DNA of 64,000 nucleotides. Source: Microbacterium sp. SORGH_AS_1204 (GTDB lineage Bacteria > Actinomycetota > Actinomycetes > Actinomycetales > Microbacteriaceae). Both the position numbers and the translations under genes were made by a program. Every line of letters begins with the position of its first letter. Position 1 is the first letter of the stretch. The notes below the pieces were generated by a model, which was not told the origin of the DNA, searched no databases, and saw nothing but the letters and a program-made list of their open reading frames with translations. The stretch covers positions 2,542,001 to 2,606,000 of the forward strand of contig NZ_JAUTBD010000001.1 in assembly GCF_030818935.1 (NCBI RefSeq), given 5' to 3'. Positions 38,769-47,636 of this stretch are shown one piece after another.

Positions 38769-39724
38769 AGGTGCTCGCGACCGGCGCGTCCGGCTTCCTC
38801 GGCCGAGCCGTCGTGCGTGCCCTGCACGATGCCGGGCACGACGTGCGCACGCTGCAGCGCCGCCCGTCGGGTGTCGACGGCGTCGAAGACCACCTCGGTT
38901 CCGTCACCGATCCGGATGCCGTGGCATCCGCCCTCGACGGGGTCGACGGCGTGGTGCACCTGGCCGCGAAGGTGTCGCTCGCGGGCGACCCGGCGCAGTT
39001 CCGCGCCGTCAACGTCGAGGGAACGCGCACGCTGCTCGATGCCGCCGCGGCGGCGGGGGTCACGCGCGTCGTGCACGTGTCGTCGCCGTCGGTCGCGCAC
39101 GCCGGACACGCCCTCGCGGGCGTGGGGGCCGAGCCCGCGGATCCGGATGCCGCGCGCGGCGAATACGCCCGCACGAAGGCCGAGGCCGAGCTGCTCGCGC
39201 TCTCGCGCGCGGGCGATGACATGGCGCTCGTCGCGATCCGCCCGCACCTGGTGTGGGGACCGGGCGACACGCAGCTCATCGCGCGCATCGTCGATCGCGC
39301 CCGCCGGGGTCGCCTGCCGCTGCTCAACGGGGGCACGGCGTTGATCGACTCCACGTACGTCGACAACGCGGCATCCGGGATCGTCGCCGCCCTCGACCGC
39401 GTCGACGACGTCAGCGGACGCGCGTACGTGCTGACCAACGGCGAACCGCGGCCGGTCGGCGACCTGCTCGCGGGGATCTGCCGCGCCTCGGGTGTCGAGC
39501 CGCCGCGATTTAGCGTCCCTGCCGGGCTCGCTCGCGCGGCGGGCGCTCTGGTCGAGCGCGTCTGGGCCGTGCGCCCCGGCGAGGACGAGCCGCCCATGAC
39601 CCGCTTCCTCGCCGAGCAGCTGTCGACGGCGCACTGGTTCGACCAGACCGAGATCCGCCGCGACCTGCGCTGGGCGCCGGCCGTGTCGCTGGACGAGGGC
39701 CTGCGCCGCCTGTCTTTAGCCTGA
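38765..39724 (+). CDS. oleD: OleD: NADPH-dependent 2-alkyl-3-ketoacid reductase
   Basis: 319-aa extended short-chain dehydrogenase. The nucleotide-binding motif is GASGFLG (7-13). The catalytic YxxxK is YARTK, preceded by the serine pair in VHVSSPSV. LNGGTALIDSTYVDNAASG is typical of the 3-beta-HSD/OleD subgroup. OleD reduces the beta-keto acid from OleA to the beta-hydroxy acid used by OleC. It overlaps oleBC by 4 nt and completes oleA-oleBC-oleD. The 93-bp repeat array follows its stop immediately. Confidence 0.93.
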   Translation: MKVLATGASGFLGRAVVRALHDAGHDVRTLQRRPSGVDGVEDHLGSVTDPDAVASALDGVDGVVHLAAKVSLAGDPAQFRAVNVEGTRTLLDAAAAAGVTRVVHVSSPSVAHAGHALAGVGAEPADPDAARGEYARTKAEAELLALSRAGDDMALVAIRPHLVWGPGDTQLIARIVDRARRGRLPLLNGGTALIDSTYVDNAASGIVAALDRVDDVSGRAYVLTNGEPRPVGDLLAGICRASGVEPPRFSVPAGLARAAGALVERVWAVRPGEDEPPMTRFLAEQLSTAHWFDQTEIRRDLRWAPAVSLDEGLRRLSLA

Positions 39725-39747
39725 CCTCCTCTCTCCCCCGCACGCGT

Positions 39748-40166
39748 GTGTCCCACTATGTGCAGGGGCGTTTCGCCTGCACGAAGTGGGACACGCGCCT
39801 GCGTCCCGGCGTGCCAGGCCGACAGCCCCGTACCCATGTCCCACTTCGTGCGAGCACAAGGGGCTTCATCTGCACGAAGCGGGACAGGCGCCTACGTCCC
39901 GGCGAGTCAGGCAGACAGCCCCGTACCCATGTCCCACTTCGTGCGAGCAAAAGGGCCTTCACCTGCACGAAGCGGGACACGCGCCTACGTCCCGGCGTGC
40001 CAGGCAGACAGCCCCGTACCCATGTCCCACTTCGTGCGAGCAAAAGGGCCTTCACCTGCACGAAGTGGGACACGCGCCTACGTCCCGGCGTGCCAGGCCG
40101 ACAGCCCCGTACCCATGTCCCAGGATGTGCGAAGAAGCGCGCCGGAACTCGCACGAAGGGGGACAC
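39748..40166. repeat. Tandem array of 93-bp units, each with a 14-bp-arm palindrome
   Basis: The word GTCCCAC (or GTCCCAG) begins units at 39750, 39838, 39931, 40024 and 40117, giving spacings of 88, 93, 93 and 93 bp. Within a unit, GTCCCACTTCGTGC pairs with GCACGAAGTGGGAC across about 20 bp; some copies have one change (GAAGCGGGAC). The remaining ~45 bp (CGCGCCTACGTCCCGGCGTG and so on) is almost invariant. The last unit is degenerate. It lies between the convergent oleD and katG genes. Because 93 is divisible by three, frames stay open through it, but I do not consider it coding. It is not a CRISPR array: there are no variable spacers. Confidence 0.93.
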
Positions 40167-40198
40167 GGCGACACGGCCGGCGACCACCAGGAACGACG

Positions 40199-40230
40199 GA
40201 AGGCCCGCCCCCGCGAGGGGACGGGCCTTC
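40199..40230 (-). terminator. Intrinsic terminator of katG
   Basis: GAAGGCCCG (40199-40207) pairs with CGGGCCTTC (40222-40230), extended by an inner CCCC/GGGG stem, 13 bp beyond the katG stop. Confidence 0.85.
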
Positions 40231-40243
40231 GGTGCGGCGTGAC

Positions 40244-42960
<2,717 letters not shown>

Positions 42961-42977
42961 GAGATGAGCATAGCTAG

Positions 42978-42994
42978 TTTTGAATGAATCAAAA
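42978..42994 (-). promoter_or_regulatory. Putative FurA operator
   Basis: TTTTGA-N5-TCAAAA perfect palindrome in the most AT-rich spot of the region, 18 bp before the furA start. Position and composition fit an autoregulatory Fur-type box overlapping the promoter. Binding is inferred. Confidence 0.6.
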
Positions 42995-43190
42995 ATGACA
43001 CGCCGGTGAAGATTCGGATCTCCCGCGACGCGCGGCACCGGGACCAGCGGGGGACGGCACGCGGCGGTTCCGTCGCCGGCGGCCTCCGCGACAGGGGCAC
43101 ACCGTGCTCGTCAGCGCGGATCTGCCGCGTCGTGTCGCTTGGAAGCCGTCACGCCGAACGCCCGGCTGGGCACCGGGACCCGGGATGCCG
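42995..43190. other. Intergenic region upstream of furA
   Basis: 196 bp between the furA operator and the end of the SpoIIM-like gene. No gene is seen. It holds the distal part of the furA promoter and probably the right-hand junction of the ole-katG block. Confidence 0.4.
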
Positions 43191-44186
43191 TCACCCCGCG
43201 GTGAGCGTGGGGGTGCCGGCCTCGTACTCGGTGAGATCGCCCGTCTCCCCCGCTCGCGCGGCGCGGCGCCCCACCCACAGCATGTAGAAGAGGAAGACGC
43301 CCAGCGCCGCCGCCCCGATGGCGATCTTGACCTGCCACGGCCATTCGCGGGGAGTGACGAACCCCTCGACGAGACCCGACAGCGCCAGCGCGAAGACGAG
43401 ACCGACCGCCACCGTCGCGAGCGAGCGTCCGGCCGCGGCGAGCGCCGCCGCCCGTGTCCGGCGTCCGGGCGCCACCCACGCCCAGAAGATCTGCAACCCC
43501 GCCGCTCCCGCGACGAAGATGCACGTCAGCTCCAGCAGACCGTGCGGGAGGATGAACTGGAAGAACACGTCGGCACGGTCGAAGGCGATCATGATCGCGG
43601 CCGACTGCCCCACGCCCACGGCGTTCTGCATGATGACCATCACGGGCCAGACGCCGGTCACCCCGAACATCACGCACTGCGCCGCGATCCAGGCGTTATT
43701 CGTCCAGACCGTCCCCGCGAAGATCGCGTTCGGGTTCTCGCGGTAGTAGTCGACGAACTGCTCGTCGGCGTAGTTCTGCAGATCGCTCTGCGCGCCGAGC
43801 GCGGCGACGGTCGCTGGATCGCCCGAGATCCACACGGCGACCAGCGTCGACACCGTCAGGAAGAACAGCGTCACCGCCAGCGTCATCCACCGCACCCGGT
43901 ACAGAGCCGCCGGCAACTGCAGCAGGAAGAAGCGCGGCAGCTGCTTCACGACGTTCTCGCGCACACCGGTCAAGCGCAGACGCGTCCGCGCGAGCAGGAT
44001 CGACACGTAGTCGCCCTGGGGCGTGCGCCCTGCCGAGCTCTTGATGTCGGCGAGGTCGGCCGACGCCGCTCGGTAGCGGGTGACGAGTTCGTCGACCTCG
44101 GCGCCGTTCAGACGCCGCGTGCGCCCGAGCTCGTCGAGGCGTGCCCACTCGTCGCGGCGAGCGGCCGTGAGGGCGTCGAGGTCCAT
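43191..44186 (-). CDS. Stage II sporulation protein M-like membrane protein (SpoIIM family, DUF95)
   Basis: 331 aa. It begins MDLDALTAARRDEWARLDEL, the usual start of this family, with a helical N-terminal domain (about 1-85). About six membrane helices follow from residue 105 (TLAVTLFFLTVSTLVAVWIS, LLELTCIFVAGAAG and others). Despite the name, actinobacterial members are not sporulation genes. They sit with MoxR/DUF58 and RDD genes and are thought to act in the envelope. ATG at 44186; an upstream in-frame ATG at 44204 is possible. It is divergent from the RDD gene. Confidence 0.9.
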   Translation of the reverse strand: MDLDALTAARRDEWARLDELGRTRRLNGAEVDELVTRYRAASADLADIKSSAGRTPQGDYVSILLARTRLRLTGVRENVVKQLPRFFLLQLPAALYRVRWMTLAVTLFFLTVSTLVAVWISGDPATVAALGAQSDLQNYADEQFVDYYRENPNAIFAGTVWTNNAWIAAQCVMFGVTGVWPVMVIMQNAVGVGQSAAIMIAFDRADVFFQFILPHGLLELTCIFVAGAAGLQIFWAWVAPGRRTRAAALAAAGRSLATVAVGLVFALALSGLVEGFVTPREWPWQVKIAIGAAALGVFLFYMLWVGRRAARAGETGDLTEYEAGTPTLTAG

Positions 44187-44202
44187 GTGGTCAACTGTAC
44201 GC

Positions 44203-45033
44203 ATGGCTTCGTCGACGCCCCCGGCCCCCGCGGCCTCCCTCGTGCACATGAGCGCCGACGAGATACTCACCGGCGAGGCCGTGGCCCTCGACGTGCAGCC
44301 GGTCGGACTCTTTCTGCGGGCCGTCGGCGCGCTCATCGACTTCCTCGTCGGCGTGGCCCTGCTCATCGGCGGTGGTCTGCTGCTGGTCGCCATGGTCGGA
44401 GAAGGCACGCTGCCCGAGTCGGCCATCGGTATCGGGGTCATCTCGCTGCTGGTGCTAGTGACGGTCGTGGTGCCCACCACGGTCGAGACGCTCTCGCGCG
44501 GGCGGAGCCTCGGCCGCCTGGCCGTCGGGGCACGTATCGTGCGCACGGACGGCGGCGCGGCGGGCTTCCGCCACGCGGTGATCCGCGCGCTGGTGGGGGT
44601 GCTCGAGCTGTGGTTCACGCTCGGCGCGATCGCCGCGGTGGTCGGCATGTTCACTCCCCGCGCTCAGCGGCTCGGAGACCTCCTCGCGGGAACGGCCAGC
44701 GAACGCACCCGCACGCGCCCCCTCCCGCCCGCCGCTCCCGGACTCCCGCCCGGGCTCGATGCCTGGGCCGACGTGGCCGACGTCTCGCGGCTGCCCGACC
44801 GCCTCGCCGCCCGTGTCTCGCGTTTCGTGCGCGGCGCGGACGCCCTTGAGCCGGCCGCGCGCGCTCGCGTGTCGGCATCCCTCGCCGAGGCGGTGGCGCC
44901 CTTCGTCTCCCCTCATCCGACGGTGGATGCCGAGACCTTCGTGAGAGCCGTGTCGGCGGTGCGACGCGATCGGGAGTACCGCGCGCTGCTGCTCGAGAAC
45001 GAACGCGCCGCAGCGCTCACCGAGCATCCCTGA
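44203..45033 (+). CDS. RDD-family membrane protein
   Basis: 276 aa. The RDD domain spans about 27-160, with the first Arg near FLRAVGALIDF and the paired Asp residues in ALIDF and RLGDLLAG, across three or four membrane helices. A soluble C-terminal helical region (about 170-276; LPDRLAARVSRFVRGADALE) follows. RDD proteins are poorly defined; some are linked to ion transport. In this arrangement the gene pairs with the divergent SpoIIM-like gene. The start may instead be the ATG at 44248, which would leave 61 bp rather than 16 bp for divergent promoters. Confidence 0.88.
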   Translation: MASSTPPAPAASLVHMSADEILTGEAVALDVQPVGLFLRAVGALIDFLVGVALLIGGGLLLVAMVGEGTLPESAIGIGVISLLVLVTVVVPTTVETLSRGRSLGRLAVGARIVRTDGGAAGFRHAVIRALVGVLELWFTLGAIAAVVGMFTPRAQRLGDLLAGTASERTRTRPLPPAAPGLPPGLDAWADVADVSRLPDRLAARVSRFVRGADALEPAARARVSASLAEAVAPFVSPHPTVDAETFVRAVSAVRRDREYRALLLENERAAALTEHP

Positions 45034-45093
45034 GGCTCGGAGGCGGCGCCGTCAGCTCGGCGCGGGGCGGGGCACCGCCGCCGGCTTCGCGCA

Positions 45094-45207
45094 GTTTGGG
45101 GCGGATTCCGCCGTTCGGGGCGGGAATTCACCGCCCCGAACCGCCGATCCCGCCCCAAACCGTTGATGCCGTCCCAAACCGTCGATGCCGTCACAAAACG
45201 GCCGACG
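45094..45207. repeat. Large imperfect hairpin and four 19-bp tandem units
   Basis: 45094-45123 and 45131-45160 are near reverse complements (GTTTGGGGCGG against CCGCCCCAAAC, with a mismatched centre). From 45131 a 19-bp unit CCGCCCC(G/A)AACCG(N)xGATx repeats at 45150, 45169 and 45188 with increasing divergence. It lies between the convergent RDD and DUF3499 genes. It may double as a terminator. Confidence 0.8.
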
Positions 45208-45253
45208 ACGCCCGAAACCCGGTGAGTCGTTTCCGGATGCCGCGGGGGCGGCG

Positions 45254-45460
45254 TCAGGCGCGCAGCGTCTCGTGGCGCACGACGACCCAGCCCTGGGGAA
45301 CCGACAGCCGGTCGGCGTGGATGGCGCAGAGGTCGTGCGCGTGCGGATCTCCGGCGCGGCCCAGGGGGCCGAGCGCCGCCATCTGATCGCCGTAGTCGTA
45401 GGTGAGGGTGCTCATCGCCTCGCGGGCGCACCCGACCTTCGAGCAGAGTCTGTCTCGCAT
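45254..45460 (-). CDS. DUF3499 protein (small cysteine-containing actinobacterial protein)
   Basis: 68 aa, matching DUF3499 along its length: CSKVGCAREAMSTLTYDYGD, LGPL, HAHDLCAIHADRLSVPQGW. Cysteines at 6, 11 and 45 with H48 could bind zinc. Function is unknown. The gene is conserved in Actinobacteria beside a zincin-fold gene and near whiB2 and mannose genes, as here. The ATG at 45460 is preceded by TAGGCT at 8 nt. Confidence 0.9.
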   Translation of the reverse strand: MRDRLCSKVGCAREAMSTLTYDYGDQMAALGPLGRAGDPHAHDLCAIHADRLSVPQGWVVVRHETLRA

Positions 45461-45468
45461 CGCGGGCC

Positions 45469-45474
45469 AGCCTA
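45469..45474 (-). promoter_or_regulatory. -10 element for DUF3499 gene
   Basis: TAGGCT on the minus strand, 8 nt before the ATG at 45460. Confidence 0.45.
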
Positions 45475-45500
45475 ATCAGCGGGCCCCGCGCCGCTGCGAC

Positions 45501-45692
45501 GCCGCGCCGTCTCCCCGCGGGCCGGCCCGAGCACAACGGCAGAACTCGCGGCTGACACGCCGGCCGCCGGTGCCGGGCGCCGCGCCGTCTCCCCGCGGGC
45601 CGGCCCGAGCACAACGGCAGAACTCGCGGCTGACACGCCGGCTGCCGGCGCCGGACCCGCGGCGTGTCCGCACGGACCCTGCCGTTGTGCTC
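45501..45692. repeat. 78-bp direct repeat with an inverted third copy
   Basis: GCCGCGCCGTCTCCCCGCGG starts at 45501 and again at 45579; about 64 bp are identical. GAGCACAACGGCAG at 45529-45542 and 45607-45620 recurs inverted at 45679-45692 (CTGCCGTTGTGCTC), so the second copy can form a long hairpin. It fills the divergent gap between DUF3499 and the zincin-fold gene. Confidence 0.88.
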
Positions 45693-45741
45693 GGCCCCGA
45701 CGACGATGTCCCTCGTGAGCGGCGGGGTCCACCGGCGACCG

Positions 45742-45747
45742 TAGGAT
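45742..45747 (+). promoter_or_regulatory. -10 element for zincin-fold gene
   Basis: TAGGAT, 6 nt before the ATG at 45754, in leaderless geometry. It lies 50 bp after the inverted repeat. Confidence 0.5.
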
Positions 45748-45753
45748 GGGCGA

Positions 45754-46188
45754 ATGATGCGTCGCCGATCCCGCGCGGCACGACCGGTCATCCGCCCGTC
45801 GCGACACGGTCGTCACGGGCGCGAGAACCGCAGCCCGGTGGTGCGCCCGCCGCTCCCCCCGATCGACACGCGCGTCGAACGCTTCGACGTCGCGGTCAGC
45901 ACGGCGGCCGAGTTCCTGCGCTCCGCGTGGTCGGAGCTGCGCGACGTCTCCTTCGAGATCAGCATCATGCCGCCGGCCGCGGCCGACGGCATCCCGAGGT
46001 GGACGGTGCTGCGCGACGAGAAGCGCATCATCCTCTACCGGGTCCCCATCGAGCGCCTCGGTCACCCGCACCAGGATGACGACCTGCACCGCCGCATGAT
46101 GATCGAGGGGGCGGTGTTCCGCGCCGCGGCGGAGTACCTCGATCGCGACCCCTGGGACCTCGGGCCCGAGCGCTTCCGCTTCTTCTGA
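45754..46188 (+). CDS. Zincin-fold (metallopeptidase-family, PF06262-like) protein lacking HExxH
   Basis: 144 aa. A basic N-terminal tail (1-28) is followed by a domain like the small actinobacterial metallopeptidase family (FDVAVSTAAEFLRSAWSELR, VSFEIS, KRIILYRVPIERLG). Where active members have HExxHHFG, this one reads MIEGAVFRAAAEYLDRDPWD, so no zinc-binding histidines remain. It is probably a catalytically dead relative with a structural or regulatory role. Synteny with DUF3499 and whiB2 supports family membership. The ATG at 45754 (or the next codon, 45757) follows a leaderless-type -10. Confidence 0.75.
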   Translation: MMRRRSRAARPVIRPSRHGRHGRENRSPVVRPPLPPIDTRVERFDVAVSTAAEFLRSAWSELRDVSFEISIMPPAAADGIPRWTVLRDEKRIILYRVPIERLGHPHQDDDLHRRMMIEGAVFRAAAEYLDRDPWDLGPERFRFF

Positions 46189-46244
46189 GTCGCCGCACCA
46201 CGCGGGCTCGCGGCGTGCGTGGGTGACCGTGGCATCCCTCCCCG

Positions 46245-47636
46245 TCAGGGAAGGACCGTCACCGCCGCCGCGGCCGAGTCCGCGGGCCAGAGGGGGTACG
46301 ACGCCAGCGCCGACGCACCGGCGTAGGTCACCGCGGCGTGGACCGGGGCGGTCGTCTCGAGGCGGTAGACACCCTCCGCCAGCGGCACGACGACACTCGC
46401 GCCGGCGCCGACCGCGGCCGAGACGGCGCTCCCGCCGTCGACGGGGGTGAGCGTCACATCCGCCTCGCTCGCGCCACCGGCGAGCACCACCGATGCTCCG
46501 ACGCCGGGGGCCACCGCGATCACGCTGGGGTCGGCGATCTCGGGGGCGGCGGCGTACCAGGCGAAGTCGGCGCCCTGCCCGAAGCCCGTGGTCGACCAGG
46601 CCGCCCCGACGACGGGCGCGGTGGCCGAGACGTCCACGGTGTAGGCCCCGGCCGCGATGCCCGACAGATCGACGGACAGCGGCAGCGCCGCCGTCAGCGG
46701 GACCTCGATCGGGGCGGGGGCGGTGGCCGTGGCATCCACCGGCACGAGGGTGACGGTCGCGGTGGCGTCCGCACCGGGGGCCAAGAGACGCAGAAGCGTT
46801 CCGGCTTGGCCCGCGGTCGTCTCGACGACCTGCACGCCCGGTATGACCAGCCGGGTGTCGGCCTCGGCGGTCGGTGCCACCTGCTCCACCCCGCCGGGCA
46901 GCAGCACGCGGGTCACGCTCGCCTGCAGCGCCGCGTGCACGGGCGCGCCGGTCGACACCACACGCACGACCGGGCTCTCCTCCCCCAAGAGCAGGCCCGC
47001 GAGGGGGACGACGCGGCGCTCGCCCGCCGCGACCACGATGTTCTGGCCGCTGGGAGGCGCCGACACTCCCTGGGCTCCGTACACCGACAGCTGCACCGTG
47101 GCCGGGACGCTGCCGGGGTTCGCGAGCTCGATGAGGTCATTGGCGCCGGTGGTGCTCGCCCCGCCGACGAGCCACGACTCCGCCAGCGGCGGGCGGCAGG
47201 CGGATGCCGCGAACCCGACGAGGTCGTCGGAGGCGGCGGTGGCGGAGGTCGCTGCGGCGAGGAAGGAGCGGACGCCGTCGCGCGGCGCGGCGCGCAGCAC
47301 CGGCGCATCGCCGTCGGAGGAGCCGGTGCCGCCGCTCAGCGTGTCGGTGGAGGCCCCGGCGTCGGCGGGCCCGCTGACGAGGTCGGAGGCCGCCGCCGAG
47401 CTGAGGCCGCTCGCCGAGTCGGCGCTGCGTCCGAGGGCGAGGAGCGGCCCGTCGCACGCGAGCACGGTGTCGCTGGGCGCCGGGGTCGTCTGCAGGCGTA
47501 CGGGTTCGGCGGTGTACTGCGGCCAGGGAGCGGCGATCGCGGCGACGGTGCCGACGACGGCCGCCGCGGCGACGGCGGCTCCGGCCACGAGACGGGCGCT
47601 GGTGGCGGCGTAACGGACGAGGCGGCGCTCGCTCAT
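46245..47636 (-). CDS. DUF5719 exported protein
   Basis: 463 aa. One N-terminal membrane/signal segment (about 15-35, SARLVAGAAVAAAAVVGTVA) is followed by an Ala/Val/Thr-rich extracytoplasmic beta-sandwich region with LIELANPGSVPATVQLSVYG and repeated strand patterns, typical of DUF5719. Function is unknown; it may bind or scaffold glycans at the surface. Its ATG at 47636 overlaps the stop of the glycosyltransferase gene by 4 nt, so the two products are probably made together. The longer frame upstream is a shadow of that gene. Confidence 0.87.
   Translation of the reverse strand: MSERRLVRYAATSARLVAGAAVAAAAVVGTVAAIAAPWPQYTAEPVRLQTTPAPSDTVLACDGPLLALGRSADSASGLSSAAASDLVSGPADAGASTDTLSGGTGSSDGDAPVLRAAPRDGVRSFLAAATSATAASDDLVGFAASACRPPLAESWLVGGASTTGANDLIELANPGSVPATVQLSVYGAQGVSAPPSGQNIVVAAGERRVVPLAGLLLGEESPVVRVVSTGAPVHAALQASVTRVLLPGGVEQVAPTAEADTRLVIPGVQVVETTAGQAGTLLRLLAPGADATATVTLVPVDATATAPAPIEVPLTAALPLSVDLSGIAAGAYTVDVSATAPVVGAAWSTTGFGQGADFAWYAAAPEIADPSVIAVAPGVGASVVLAGGASEADVTLTPVDGGSAVSAAVGAGASVVVPLAEGVYRLETTAPVHAAVTYAGASALASYPLWPADSAAAAVTVLP

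Noticed and set aside
39748..40166. CRISPR array
   Set aside because: The units are 93 bp and nearly identical throughout; there are no unique spacers and no cas genes.
39748..40242. Open frame through the 93-bp repeats encoding a 31-residue repeat protein
   Set aside because: Frames stay open on both strands only because 93 is a multiple of three. Conservation follows the DNA palindromes, not codon positions, and no ribosome site is present.
43191..44186. A sporulation gene
   Set aside because: The SpoIIM label reflects family history only. No other sporulation genes are seen, and the actinobacterial context is MoxR/RDD.
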